Positions 49,452 through 59,771 of a DNA stretch of 64,000 nucleotides are shown here, piece after piece. Each line of letters starts with the position of its first letter. Positions within the stretch are counted from its first letter, which is position 1. The stretch comes from Roseiarcus sp963709655 (lineage in GTDB: Bacteria; Pseudomonadota; Alphaproteobacteria; Rhizobiales; Beijerinckiaceae), in the NCBI GenBank assembly GCA_963709655.1, contig CAVPXF010000004.1, forward strand, positions 372,001 through 436,000, read 5' to 3'. The notes beneath the pieces were generated by a model. The model was given only the letters and a program-made list of their open reading frames with translations, was not told the DNA's origin and made no database searches. The translations under genes and the position numbers were made by a program.

Positions 49452-50373
49452 TCACATCGCGCCATCGGTGTCGTCGCGCCAGGAGAGGATGCGAAAGGGC
49501 TCTGTCTCGTCGCGAATAACCAGGATCACAGCCTCGGCGCGGGCGCTGCGGCCATCGTCAAGCTGGATTTGAACCTGGATCCGGGCGGCCGGATTTTGGC
49601 TCGCATTGGCCGAAGCCGCGGCGGACCCCAGGAGCTTCAACAAGCCTTGGCCGTCCCCCGGGTTGTGCGCGCGTTGCGCGAGAAAATCCTGCAGTCGCTC
49701 CGCCGTCATGTCCGGCAGCGCGGACAGGACCTCAGGCGGCGCCACGCGCACGTCGATCTGGCCGACGCCGCTGTAAACGGTCACGAGCGGGAGAACGCGC
49801 TGGACGATGTAGGGGGGGATTCCGAGCACCAGCGGCAGTTCGAGCACGTTTTGAAACGGTCCTTGCCTCGGCGGGTAATTGAGGCCGGCTTCCTTGTAGG
49901 CCTCGACCTCGCCGCCGGCGTCGCCGGCTGGGTCCGCCTTCTTGCGCCAGCCGACGATGCGGTCGGCGAAGGTCGCGGCCTGGTCCGGGGTCGCCCCCAC
50001 AGCGGCGAAAAGGCCCGCGAGCAGGGGCTTGGGCGCGGCGTTGAGATCGATGCGCGCGCTCTCGGATATAAAGCTCACGTTGACCGTCGAATGCGCCAGC
50101 CGAACCGAGAAGGCGCCCTGGGGCGGCCGGGCTTCGTCCGGACCGGCAAGCAGTTGGTAGGCCGCGAGCTCGATGCTGGTCGAGATGGCGTTTCGGATTC
50201 GCACCCTGTCGTCATTGACTTCGGCTGGCGAATGCGGCGTTGTCGACGTAAACCATATAGCTCGCCGAGAGCGCCGAGAGCGCCGCGAGGATCCAGAGCA
50301 CGACGACGAGGATGAAGCCGCTTTCCCCGCTCCTCGAATGCGACGTCGTCCGCCTTGACTGTTGCGATCTCAC
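49452..50373 (-). CDS. gspK: Type II secretion minor pseudopilin GspK (one frameshift)
   Basis: Tip pseudopilin of the T2SS. It starts at GTG 50373, overlapping the gspJ stop as GTGA. The N-terminal prepilin-like segment ESGFILVVVLWILAALSAL has a cleavable G-F site, followed by YMVYVDNAAFASRS; a frameshift near 50215 then leads to RIRNAISTSIELAAYQLLAG, RIDLNAAPKPLLAGLFAAVG, DRIVGWRKKADP, PFQNVLELPLVLGIPP and VTVYSGVGQIDVRVAPPEVL. These match the GspK alpha-domain. The last gene of the minus-strand gsp unit in the window. Confidence 0.85.
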
Positions 50374-51116
50374 GGCCGGGCGCCCGCCAGTTGACCTGGT
50401 CCGTCGCGCTGCCCCGCCTGCTGTGCGCGAATCCCGTCGATGCATTTCTCCGAAGACTTTTGCGTGACGCATTCCGCGGGAAGATCCGTGTCCAGGAGCG
50501 CCGCGGTCGAGACCGCGAGAACCCGCTGGGTCGCAGCGTCCCGAATCTGGATGCGCACGGCGGACGGCAAGAGGATCTCGTCGCGCCAGGAATCGCGCCA
50601 GCGCCGATCGGCTGCGGCGAAGGCGAACGAAACCCGATAAGGCGCGCGCACAAGCACCACCGGATCGGAGAAATACAGTTGGGCGTCGAGAGGCTGATCG
50701 GGAGCGAGCGGCCTGAACGGCGCATCGGAGCGCACCAGGGCGAAGCCGCGTTCGTCGACAGTTTCGGCGAGCCGGACAAACTCGAGATGCGGGGACGTTC
50801 CCGGCGAGCTCGCGACGCGAACGAGGATCACCGATTTCGCGTCGCCGGTGAAAATCGGAATTTTGGACGCCGCGTTGGGCGTGACGAACTCGGCCGCTGC
50901 GAGATCGGAGACTAACCGCTGCAAGCCGACGTCGAGCGATTCCAGGCGTTGCACCTGACCGAAGCCGCGATTCCAATTGGGCGCCCACTGGCCGGTGACG
51001 GCGCTGAGCGCCGTGACGATCAGGCCCATCAACGCGACAGACACCAGCGCCTCAACGAGCGAGAACCCCGCGGCCCGTTGGCTTCTGGAGGCCTGACGCT
51101 GCGCTCGCGGCTTCAT
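50370..51116 (-). CDS. gspJ: Type II secretion minor pseudopilin GspJ
   Basis: A 248-residue pseudopilin with the prepilin segment AAGFSLVEALVSVALMGLIV near residue 16, including the conserved Glu at +5. The rest is beta-rich (LEFVRLAETVDERGFALVR, SDPVVLVRAPYRVSFAFA) with a Cys pair near the end. Its ATG overlaps the gspI stop (ATGA) and its stop overlaps the gspK start. It forms part of the I-J-K-H tip complex of the pseudopilus. Confidence 0.87.
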   Translation of the reverse strand: MKPRAQRQASRSQRAAGFSLVEALVSVALMGLIVTALSAVTGQWAPNWNRGFGQVQRLESLDVGLQRLVSDLAAAEFVTPNAASKIPIFTGDAKSVILVRVASSPGTSPHLEFVRLAETVDERGFALVRSDAPFRPLAPDQPLDAQLYFSDPVVLVRAPYRVSFAFAAADRRWRDSWRDEILLPSAVRIQIRDAATQRVLAVSTAALLDTDLPAECVTQKSSEKCIDGIRAQQAGQRDGPGQLAGARP

Positions 51117-51495
51117 TTGCCGGCGGTCTTAACGAGCCGGATCATATCGAAGCTCATCGGTGCGCCGCCAGGGCCTTGGACGGTGAGGACGATCCTTTCT
51201 GGCGTCCAGGGAGATTGCGCGCGGGCGACGAGGAAGGCGGCGGTGAACGGTTGGGCGTCGAGCCGCCAGCGGTAACCCGCCCACTCGCCGGTCTGCGTTC
51301 CCTCCGCCATCTGGTCGCGCCCTGGCAGCCCCGCAATAATCTGCTGGATGCTTTCCATCTCCGCCACATGACGTTCGACATACCTGCCTGTCCGAAACGA
51401 CGCCGCGCTCAATCCGCCAATCGCCGACAGCACAATCATCATGACAGTGAGCGCGACGAGCGACTTCGACGAAGCGTGAACCCCCGCGAATGGCT
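51113..51495 (-). CDS. gspI: Type II secretion minor pseudopilin GspI (N-terminus frame-broken)
   Basis: The open part reads MMIVLSAIGGLSAASFRTGR, EGTQTGEWAGYRWRLDAQPF and ERIVLTVQGPGGAPMSFDMI, a GspI-like body. The prepilin start SHSRGFTL lies in another frame around 51470-51490; two one-base changes would restore a GFTLVEVLVALTVMM segment. Placement between gspH and gspJ with ATGA overlap to gspJ supports the call. Start not determined precisely. Confidence 0.78.
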
Positions 51496-51952
51496 ATTGC
51501 GGTGCAGAGTTGGAGGGAACAACCTGAGTGCCTCCTGTGAGCCAATTGACCCGGACTTGAAAACCGACGCCTCCGCGCCGCAATTGGATGGTCCCGCCGC
51601 ATGACATGCCGCTGGGAAAGAAAACGATTGTAGCGCCGGCTTTGCGACCCCCGCAGGAGTCGGCGAGCAAGGCGTCGAATCCAACGTCGCGCGGCAACTG
51701 AATGCGATCGACGCCAGCGCCCGAGTGTATGGCCCCGGAGGCCGCGTCGAGCGCAGTGAAGATCTCCATGTGCCGCCTGATCGCTGCGCTGCGATCCGCG
51801 GTCAGGAGCGCGGCGACCTCGAGCGCGTAGCCTTCGAGCCTCGGCCTGGAGGTTGCAAGCGGGATGGCCGGCAGAACGAGGCCGGCCAGCAACGCAATAA
51901 TCGCCAGAACACAAACGACTTCGATGAGCGTAAACCCCGCGGCCCGCCTCAT
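51494..51952 (-). CDS. gspH: Type II secretion pseudopilin GspH
   Basis: Pseudopilin of about 152 residues from ATG 51952 with the cleavage/assembly segment AAGFTLIEVVCVLAIIALLA (Glu at +5). Body: DAASGAIHSGAGVDRIQLP, ATIVFFPSGMSCGGTIQLRR, typical of GspH. A longer start (TTG or ATG up to 52039) overlaps gspG and is less likely. Member of the tip complex. Confidence 0.85.
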   Translation of the reverse strand: MRRAAGFTLIEVVCVLAIIALLAGLVLPAIPLATSRPRLEGYALEVAALLTADRSAAIRRHMEIFTALDAASGAIHSGAGVDRIQLPRDVGFDALLADSCGGRKAGATIVFFPSGMSCGGTIQLRRGGVGFQVRVNWLTGGTQVVPSNSAPQ

Positions 51953-51959
51953 GGCGCGG

Positions 51960-52418
51960 CTATTGCGATGTGCTCTTGATAGCAACGGCGTCGTCCGCGC
52001 CGCTTGCTTCACCGGTCGGACCATACGAAGCGATTTCATAGGGCGCGTGGGTCCCTGGGGAACGATAGATGTAGGGTCGCCCCCAAGGATCGGCCGGAAC
52101 AGTCGCCGTCTTGAGATAAGGTCCGTTCCATGACCCAGAATTAGCCGGCCGCTGGACGAGCGCCGGGAGACCCTCCGATGAGGAGGGATAGCGCCCGTTG
52201 TCGAGATAGAATAGGTCGAGCGCCGAAGAGAAGCTTTCGATTTGAATTCGCGCCGCCTTGACCTTCGACTCGCCGAGGTAGCCCAACACGCGCGGTCCCA
52301 CTAACGCCATGATCAGGCCGATGATCGTGATGACCACGAGCATTTCCACGAGCGTGAATCCGCGTTCGCCGTCCCGTCGACGAGAGCGGCTACGGGAGAA
52401 TCGAACAACGCCGTTCAT
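51960..52418 (-). CDS. gspG: Type II secretion major pseudopilin GspG
   Basis: A 152-residue major pseudopilin. Prepilin segment RGFTLVEMLVVITIIGLIMA, then the GspG-specific region SALDLFYLDNGRYPSSSEGL, WNGPYLKTATVPADPWGRPY and APYEIASYGPTGE, which carries the calcium-site loop. It polymerises into the pseudopilus that pushes folded proteins through GspD. The most diagnostic gene of the cluster. Confidence 0.95.
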   Translation of the reverse strand: MNGVVRFSRSRSRRRDGERGFTLVEMLVVITIIGLIMALVGPRVLGYLGESKVKAARIQIESFSSALDLFYLDNGRYPSSSEGLPALVQRPANSGSWNGPYLKTATVPADPWGRPYIYRSPGTHAPYEIASYGPTGEASGADDAVAIKSTSQ

Positions 52419-52437
52419 TTCGAACTTCCCTCTATGT

Positions 52438-53656
52438 TTACTGCGCCATTTGATTGACCGACAACAGGGCGGTCATGACGGAGACGATAAGACCTCCGAC
52501 TATCGTGCTGATGACGATGATCGAGGCGGGGCCGATGATCCCGACCAGCCGGGCAAGGCTGCGTTGCAGCTTGGCGTCGTAAACGTCTGCGACGCGTCCG
52601 GCCAGCATCGCCAGTTGCCCAGAATCCTCTCCCAAACGCAGGGTGCGCACCGCCATCGGAGGGAGCGCTCGCGTCTGCGCCAGCGCATCCGAGAGCTTGC
52701 CGCCCTGACGCACCTTGTCAACGACTTCGGTCCAGATCGAGACGTCGCTGGATGTCGCCATCATATCGGCCAGAACGCGCAGGCTCGCCGGCAATGTCAC
52801 TGCGCTTGCGAGGAGCAGGCCAAGGTTGCGACAGAAAAGGGCCGTCCGGCCGTATCCAACCACCGGACGCACAAGCGGAAGGCGCGAAGCTCCGGCAATC
52901 ATGCGAGCGCGGATCTCGGGTCGCCGAAACAAGAAAAGACCGATCGTCAGCAGGCACGTCAGTACGATGAGAACCGTGCTCATGTCGTTTCGGAGAAAGT
53001 TCGAAATGCCGAGAAAGGTCACAAGAACCGGATCGAGTTTCGCATTGAAGTCTTGAAACACGTTGGCGAACTGCGGCAGAACGACGAGAAGGAAGAATAA
53101 CAGCACGCCGCCGGCCGCCACCAAGAGGAACGCGGGGTATCGCAAGGTGTCGGACACATGCCGACGCAAGGCCTCGGCGCGCTGACGCTCCCCGCTTATC
53201 GCCTCGAGGATGGGCGCCAAATTTCCCGACGCCTCGCCTACCCTGACGAGTGCGACATAAATCTGCGGGAAAACGCTTGGGTGGTGCGCAATCGCGTCGG
53301 CGAAACTCTCTCCGGCGACAATTGCCGCTGTCACCTTCTTTGCCGTCGAGCGCATGCGGCCAATATCGGAATCGGCCGAGAGCAACTCGAGGGCCTCGTT
53401 GAATTCTGACTCCGGTACGCAGCAGCAAGGCGAGATCGCCGGTGAAAACGGTCACGTCCTCGGCGCGCGGCCGCGAAAATAGCGCGAAGCCATCGCTACG
53501 GTCGATCAATGCATCGGATCCCTGCGCGACCGAGTCGATGGGGATCAAACCTAGATATTCGATGCGTCGTCCAACCTCCGCCGCGGTCGGCGCCGTGATC
53601 GACCCGCTGACGATCTCGCCGACTTGGCTCAAGGCTCTGTAACTGAAGATCGGCAT
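52438..53656 (-). CDS. gspF: Type II secretion inner-membrane platform protein GspF (one frameshift)
   Basis: Start ATG 53656 (PIFSYRALSQVGEIVSGSIT). After AEDVTVFTGDLALLLRTGV a frameshift near 53408 shifts to NEALELLSADSDIGRMRS and continues VPQIYVALVRVGEASGNL-type GspF repeats to the stop at 52438: LRYPAFLLVAAGGVLLFFLL, LLLASAVTLPASLRVLADMM, IVISTIVGGLIVSVMTALLS. Three membrane helices and two F domains as usual, about 405 residues joined. Confidence 0.9.
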
Positions 53657-53660
53657 TGCC

Positions 53661-55382
53661 TTAGCGGATGGTCGTGACGCGGAGCGCTTCGGCGAACGAC
53701 GTGGCGCCGCTGCGACATTTACGGACGGCGTCGTCAATCATGGTCGTCATGCCTGCCTTCCTCGCCGCCGCGTCCAGCGCACGGGACTCGGCGTTTGGGC
53801 CGATGAGGTCGCGGGCCTCCCCCGTGACATCGAAGACCTCAAAGACGCCGGAGCGGCCTCGATATCCGACGCCGCCGCAATGCTCGCAGCCTTTGGGGCT
53901 GAAAACCGGCTCGCCGATTTTGAACCCCATCGCCGCAAGCCGCGGATCGGCTTCGAAATCAGCGCGGCTCAAGGCCCGCTGCGTCTTGCAGTGGTCGCAA
54001 AGCAACCGCACCAGCCGCTGGGCGATGACCGCCCGCAAGGTCGATTTCAAGAGAAAAGGCTCGACGCCCAAATCGATGAGTCTCGGCACCGCCGCCGTGG
54101 ACGTCTCCGTATGCAGCGTTGTGAGAACGAGGTGACCCGTCAGCGCCGCATGGACGGCGATGTTCGCGGTCTCGGCGTCACGGACCTCCCCCACCATAAT
54201 GACGTCCGGATCCTGTCGGACAAAGGAGCGCATTGCGGTGGCGAAGGTGAGCCCGATCGCGGGCTTTACCTGGGCTTGATTGACCCCAGGAATTTCATAT
54301 TCGACTGGGTCCTCGATGGTGAGAATCTTACGCGAGGGCGAATTGAGCGCCGAGAGCATCGTCGCAAGCGTGGTGGTCTTGCCGCTGCCTGTGGGCCCTG
54401 TGACGGCGATCAGGCCGCTCGGCAGATCGAGAAGGCTTCGCAACCTTCTTTCGTCAGACGCGGACAGGCCAAGTTTGGGAATGTCCAGTAGACCGCGATC
54501 GCGCGGCAGGAGGCGCAGCACTGCCGATTCACCGTGCTGAGTGGGCATCGTTGCGACGCGGATGTCGATGTCCGTGCGGTCCGCCCGCAATCGCGTCGCA
54601 CCGTCTTGAGGCAGACGCCGTTCGGCAATGTTCAGGCCGGCGAGGATCTTGACGCGCGAAATGACCGCCTGAGGCGGCACTTGAGCCGGCGCGGCGACCG
54701 TTCTCAATAAACCGTCGACCCGCATGCGAACGGCGAGGCCGTCGCGAAGGGGCTCGATATGGATATCGCTCGCACGCAACTCGACCGCTTTTTCGATGAG
54801 GTCATTGACCGCCCGCACGACAGGCGCGCCGCTGGCCAGGTCCCTCAAATTGTCGACGCTGTCGTCGACGGTTCCGACCTCGCGATCGCGACCGCCGGCA
54901 GCGGCCTCGTCTGCATCGAGCTTGTCGCCCAAAGCCGTCGCAATGTCCTCGAACGAGGCCGTCACGATTTCAGGGGGCGCTCCAAGAACGATTTCAGCCG
55001 CTCTTAGCGCCTCGGCGTCAGCAGGATCGCCCGCGGCCAGCGCAAACGTTCCATCACTGGTCTCGAATGGGAATATCGAAGCGTCGCGTAAAAACCTTGG
55101 CGCGAAACGGTCCGCCAAGGACCGGTGCTCCGTCAGCTGTGACAGAGTCATTCTCCGGAAGCCGAAAAACGTAGCGACTTCGTTGGCGAATTCATGAGAG
55201 GAGAGATTGGTCAATCTCCACAATCTCTTCAAGATAGAATTTGAATCAAACGGCTCGCCGGAGCCGAATAAATCCAATTTATCCGAGCCTAATAGCTCCC
55301 TTGCCACCAAATATGTTGCAAAGTCCGGGACGTATTCCGCCTTTTCGATTGATAGGGCGCTGACTTCGCTGCGGACGTTCAT
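53661..55382 (-). CDS. gspE: Type II secretion ATPase GspE
   Basis: Hexameric cytoplasmic ATPase, about 573 residues. Motifs: ASDIHIEPLRDGLAVRMRVD (N2 domain), Walker A VTGPTGSGKTTTLATML, the Asp box ILTIEDPVEYEIPGVNQAQV, Walker B RQDPDVIMVGEVRDAETA, and the zinc tetracysteine CDHCKTQ with GCEHCGGVGYRGR. Start ATG 55382 (NVRSEVSALSIEKAE) is preferred over one eight codons upstream. Intact. gspF starts 4 bp after its stop. Confidence 0.95.
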   Translation of the reverse strand: MNVRSEVSALSIEKAEYVPDFATYLVARELLGSDKLDLFGSGEPFDSNSILKRLWRLTNLSSHEFANEVATFFGFRRMTLSQLTEHRSLADRFAPRFLRDASIFPFETSDGTFALAAGDPADAEALRAAEIVLGAPPEIVTASFEDIATALGDKLDADEAAAGGRDREVGTVDDSVDNLRDLASGAPVVRAVNDLIEKAVELRASDIHIEPLRDGLAVRMRVDGLLRTVAAPAQVPPQAVISRVKILAGLNIAERRLPQDGATRLRADRTDIDIRVATMPTQHGESAVLRLLPRDRGLLDIPKLGLSASDERRLRSLLDLPSGLIAVTGPTGSGKTTTLATMLSALNSPSRKILTIEDPVEYEIPGVNQAQVKPAIGLTFATAMRSFVRQDPDVIMVGEVRDAETANIAVHAALTGHLVLTTLHTETSTAAVPRLIDLGVEPFLLKSTLRAVIAQRLVRLLCDHCKTQRALSRADFEADPRLAAMGFKIGEPVFSPKGCEHCGGVGYRGRSGVFEVFDVTGEARDLIGPNAESRALDAAARKAGMTTMIDDAVRKCRSGATSFAEALRVTTIR

Positions 55383-56222
55383 TGGGTTGGTCCACCTAAA
55401 TGCCAAAACGCTGCTGACCTGTGGCCCGCCCGCGAGACGGTCTCATTCGACTCGGACCGCTGTGATTTCAGCGCGTCGAGGACGGGTTAAAAACACGCTA
55501 AATATGAAGTTCATTGTTAACGTCGTCCCCGCAGCCGAGTCAGTGGCGATCTCGTTCGAGATCGGATTTCCTTAACAGTCCAATATTTCAGTTTTGTTAC
55601 TAGGGTAGCCCCTGAATCTCAAAAAGGAAACACTCTTATATTGGCAGATTGTCGCACACGCAAGTCACTCTGATGTCGAGCTGAAAGTTCGTTTACAGTG
55701 TTTTCTTACCACGCGTAAGTCCAGACAATGCGCAGAGCCGATAAATGGATGGTGACTTGTCCAAAGCGTTACCATCCGGATATTTTATGCCATACCCTCA
55801 TATGACTGTCGTGCACAACACTATCCTATCTTGCGAGCAGCAGTTGACCACTCGACCCCGTGTTATGAGCATGCGCGATTTAGGGATTTCACAGTAAAAC
55901 CGCCAAATACAAAAGAACGGACAGCGGAATGATCAGGAGACCGCCAATAGCAGCAGCAGTTGTTGTCAGGATCGCACGGTCAGCGTCGAATTTACTGACA
56001 CCAGGACGCCTACAACTATAGTCTGAGTTGGCGACGCTACGGATCGAAAACTGAAATATCTATTATTTACAGGGATAATATATACCCATTAAAATTGACT
56101 CGCGTCGCTGAACCAGTCCTGCTAAGAGGCATCGTCGTTCTAGCTGACACGAATCAGCTAGCAGAACCGAAACCACGACTGTTAACAATGGCCTGGGCTG
56201 GGTTTCAAGCGCGAATGGCGGT
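55383..56222. other. Divergent intergenic region between gspE and gspD
   Basis: About 840 bp, AT-richer than the flanks, lying between the divergently read gsp units and therefore likely to hold both promoters. A minus-strand frame near 55.9-56.0 kb encodes a hydrophobic stretch (TAAAIGGLLIIPLSVLLYLA) but lacks any usual start codon. No repeat or RNA gene seen. Confidence 0.5.
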
Positions 56223-58496
56223 GTGCGGGGACGCGGATTGACGAACCGGAGCCTGGACGCTCGCGCCGTCTCCCGATTGTGCGCGACTTTCGCGTTGGCC
56301 GTGACGTTCCTCAGCGGCTGCCTTCAAACTGCGTCCGACGTAACCAGCAAAGACCCTCCGAACGCCTACGACGCGATCCGCTCGGTGGATTTGCAACCGC
56401 GTTTTCCGCAGGCGGTGGGGAACTCGGGCGGCGGCGCGACGGCCGCCGCGCCAGCCAGCTATTTTGGAACTCCGGTCGAAGCCGACGTCAAGGCGACCCG
56501 GCGACCCCGGCGGCCAACGGCGCCGAAGGCGGCGAGGGGTTTTCGCTGAATTTCGAGAATACGCCCGTGGCGACGGTCGCCAAGGTCGTTTTGGGCGACA
56601 TCTTGAACGTGGGCTACGTGATCGATCCGCGCGCGCAGGGCACGATCACGCTGTCGTCCGGCCGCCCGGTCCCGAAGAGCGACATGCTTTTTGTTCTCGA
56701 AAACGCGCTGCGGATGAACGGTCTGGTCTTGAGCCGGGGCTCCGCGGGCTATCGGATCCTGCCGGCGAACGATGGGGCGATCGGATCGGTCGATCGTCCT
56801 GGCGCCGACGGCGCCGTCGAACCCGGATACGGCTTGACCGTCATTCCGGTCCAGTATGTATCGGGCGCGACCCTGGTCAAGCTGATGGAGGGCTTCGCCT
56901 CCAAGCCGGGCATGATCCGGACAGACCCGAGCGGCAGGATCCTGCTGGTTCTGGGAACCGGCTCCGAGCGCCAAGCCGCCGTCGACACGGTTCGGAGTTT
57001 CGATGTCGACTGGCTACGGGGGCAATCCGTCGGCATCTATCCGGTGGCGAACGGCGCGCCCGCTCAGATGGTCACGGAGTTGGAAAATGTCATGGACTCG
57101 GGCGAGAGTGGATTGGGCCACAATCTGGTGAAATTCCAGGCGCTCGATCAACAAAATTCCGTCCTCGTCGTGGCCTCCAAACCGCAATTGCTGCGCGCGG
57201 CGGCTATGTGGATGTCAAGATTGGACCGGTCGGCGGTGGCCAATACGGGGGTCAAGGTCTATCGCGTGAAATATGGAGACGCCCGTCGGATGGCCGAGAT
57301 CCTGAGCAATATTTTCACGGGCGGGACCTCCGGGGGCCTCGAGTCGCCTTCCAATCAGATAGCGCCCAACTCCGGGGCGACGACCATGAGCACGACGGAC
57401 CGGCTGACAGGCGGGCCAAAACAGGACGCGCAGAGCGGAACGGCCCAGCCGGGTCAGGGCGGCGGCGTCGAAGCTGCATCAGCCATCTCGACGACGGGGG
57501 CGCTTGGCCCGCTGGCGAAAGGCGGTGGCGGCGCCGGAGGGGGCTCGCCGCTCCCCGACGTGCGCATCACGGCCGACGTGTCCAACAATTCGATTTTGGT
57601 TTACTCCACAGAGGAGCAGTACAAAGTCGTAGAGCGCGCGATCAATCAGCTCGACCGGCCAACGATGCAAGTCGCCATCGATGTCACGATCGCCGAGGTC
57701 ACGCTCAATGACCAATTGAACTATGGCGTGCAATTCTTTCTCGACAAGGGAGCAATCATGAACGTCTCCCAGACTTCGCTGCCAATCACCCCCAGCCTGC
57801 CGGGATTCAACGTTGTGTTGGGAAATGCGCTCTCGCCGCGCGTGGTCATCAATGCCTTGCACCAATACACCGATGTGAAGATTCTTTCGAATCCTTCTCT
57901 TGTGGTTGTGGACAATCAGCCAGCAACACTTGAGGTTGGCGACCAGGTGCCGATCACGACCGGCAGCGCGACAGTGCTCAGCGCCAACAACGCGGTCGTG
58001 AATACGGTCGACTATAAGAACACCGGCATCATCCTGAAGGTCCAGCCACGCGTGAATGCCAACGGCACCGTTCTTCTCGACGTCGACCAGGAAATCAGCG
58101 CCGTGGTCAACAACCTCACCGCCGGCAGCGCCCCCACCTCGACCACCACCGATCTCACGCCAACCATCTCAGTGCGGAGAAGTCAAGAGCGAGTTGTCGG
58201 TCGCGAATGGACAGACGGTGCTGCTCGCCGGATTGATCAGCGAAACTCAGAACGTCGCCCATTCCGGCATCCCCATCCTTGATCAAATTCCATTTTTCGG
58301 CGACGCCGCCTCGTCAAAAAACAAATCCATCAGCCGAACTGAACTCATTCTCTTCATCAGGCCGCAGATCATCCGTGACGGCGCCGACGCATCCGTTGTC
58401 GCCGAAGAACTGCGATCGAAGATGCGCGGCGGACAATTGGGTTCGCTTGGCCTGCCCAAGCTTTTTGCGCCACAGCCGCCGCGGACCCTGCAGTGA
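56223..58496 (+). CDS. gspD: Type II secretion outer-membrane secretin GspD (two frameshifts)
   Basis: Start GTG 56223. A lipoprotein signal (CATFALAVTFLSGCLQTAS, lipobox LSGC) is unusual because most GspD use a separate pilotin. After a frameshift near 56510 come the N0-N3 domains (LNFENTPVATVAKVVLGDIL, LTVIPVQYVSGATLVKLMEG, VKVYRVKYGDARRMAEILSN, ITADVSNNSILVYSTEEQY) with a Gly/Gln-rich linker, then the secretin core (VVVDNQPATLEVGDQVPIT, GIILKVQPRVNANGTVLLDV) and, after a second shift near 58180, ELSVANGQTVLLAGLISET and RTELILFIRPQII. About 755 residues joined. Its stop overlaps the peptidase start (GTGA). Confidence 0.9.
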
Positions 58497-59143
58497 CCAC
58501 TCTTGAGCGCGCCGTCATTTCGCGCACCCCGTCCGAGAGTGTCGACGGCTCCGACGTCGCGCCCGCGCAGAGGCGCCGGGCGCCGAGGCGAGGGATGCGC
58601 TTTGGATGGGCCCTTGCGGGGGCGGGCGTCTTGCTCGCCAGCGTTGCGGCGGCGCCGGGCGTGGATGGCGCGCTTGGCGGCGCGCTCGGGCTCCTCATGC
58701 TCGGGATTGCATCGTCGGACGCGCGCCGTTTTGTCGTTCCCGACGTTCTGAGCGCGGCCGCATTCGCGCTCGGCCTTGTCTACGCCGCGGTGGCCAGCCC
58801 CGACTCCCGCTTCGAAGGCGCGCTCATGGCGCTTTCGCGCGCCGCCCTCGCTGCGGGTTTGTTGCTCTTGATCCGCGTCGCCTATCGGCGCCTGCGCGGG
58901 CGCGACGGCCTTGGCTTTGGCGATGTGAAACTGGCCGGGGTGGCGGGCGTCTGGCTGAGCTTGCCGATGCTGCCGATTTCGCTTGAAATTGCGGCGCTCT
59001 CGGCGCTGGCCGCCTATGTCCTTCGTCAGGGCAGGCGCGCGCGTCTGCTGCGAGCCGCCGATCGGATTCCGTTCGGAGCGTTTTTTGCACCCGCGATTTG
59101 GCTGGGCTGGATTCTGGAAGCGATCCTCCCCTACCTGAGCTAG
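58493..59143 (+). CDS. Type IV prepilin peptidase (A24 family, short form)
   Basis: A 216-residue membrane aspartyl peptidase that would cleave the GspG-K leader peptides. Catalytic Asp motifs are IASSDARRFVVPD and GFGDVKLAGVAGVW. The N-terminal cysteine/methyltransferase domain of bifunctional GspO/PilD is absent, so N-methylation would need another enzyme or not occur. GTG start overlaps gspD by four bases. About six hydrophobic segments. Confidence 0.87.
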   Translation: MTTLERAVISRTPSESVDGSDVAPAQRRRAPRRGMRFGWALAGAGVLLASVAAAPGVDGALGGALGLLMLGIASSDARRFVVPDVLSAAAFALGLVYAAVASPDSRFEGALMALSRAALAAGLLLLIRVAYRRLRGRDGLGFGDVKLAGVAGVWLSLPMLPISLEIAALSALAAYVLRQGRRARLLRAADRIPFGAFFAPAIWLGWILEAILPYLS

Positions 59144-59168
59144 GCGGCTTCATCAGGGCGGTTTGCGG

Positions 59169-59744
59169 ATGTTGAGAGGGGCTGGCAAAGACGCGTTTTT
59201 GCAACGGGGCGCGCGGCCGCGCGCCGTTCGTCTGCGGCTGGCCATGATTTTGCTGCTGTCGCTGGCCGTCGTCCCGGCCGCCCGAGCGGACGCCTTCGCA
59301 GCGGGCGCGCGGGCCTACGCCGTTCATAACTATGTGCAGTCGGCCGAGATCTTTGCTCGCCTTGCGGAGCAGGGCGATCCGCGCGCGCAAACCTATCTCG
59401 GCGTGATGTATCTGCACGGGCAGGGCGTTCCGCAGAATTTCGACGCCGCAGCCTTCTGGCTTCATCGCGCCTCGGAGACCGGCCTCCCCGAGGCCCAATA
59501 CTTCCTCGGGTTGATGTACGACAAGGGACAGGGTGTGGCGCAGGACTTCGTGGTCGCCCATGCGTGGCTGAACCTCGCTGTGGCGCATGCCGAGCCGAGA
59601 TTGCGCAGCCGCTGGGCGCTCATTCGCAACGCGGTCGCCTCGAAGATGAGCGAGGCGCAGCTCGCCGAAGCCCGCCGGCTGGCCTATACATGGCGGCCGG
59701 AACCGCCCACGGCGTTTGAGTGGGGTCCCGACCCGCTTCGATGA
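59169..59744 (+). CDS. Periplasmic SEL1-repeat protein
   Basis: A 191-residue secreted protein. The signal peptide is LAMILLLSLAVVPAARADAF. Two SEL1 repeats follow: AQTYLGVMYLHGQGVPQNFD and AQYFLGLMYDKGQGVAQDF, then HAWLNLAVAH. SEL1 proteins act as adaptors in protein complexes. It sits 25 bp after the prepilin peptidase and may belong to the secretion unit. Start ATG 59169 is chosen over a TTG two codons upstream. Confidence 0.85.
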   Translation: MLRGAGKDAFLQRGARPRAVRLRLAMILLLSLAVVPAARADAFAAGARAYAVHNYVQSAEIFARLAEQGDPRAQTYLGVMYLHGQGVPQNFDAAAFWLHRASETGLPEAQYFLGLMYDKGQGVAQDFVVAHAWLNLAVAHAEPRLRSRWALIRNAVASKMSEAQLAEARRLAYTWRPEPPTAFEWGPDPLR

Positions 59745-59771
59745 CGGCTTCGCCGCGGGGGAGAGTTGCGC

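Noticed and set aside
55880..56065. Minus-strand frame with a hydrophobic helix (GGLLIIPLSVLLYLAVLL)
   Set aside because: No ATG, GTG or TTG precedes the helix in frame, and no ribosome site.
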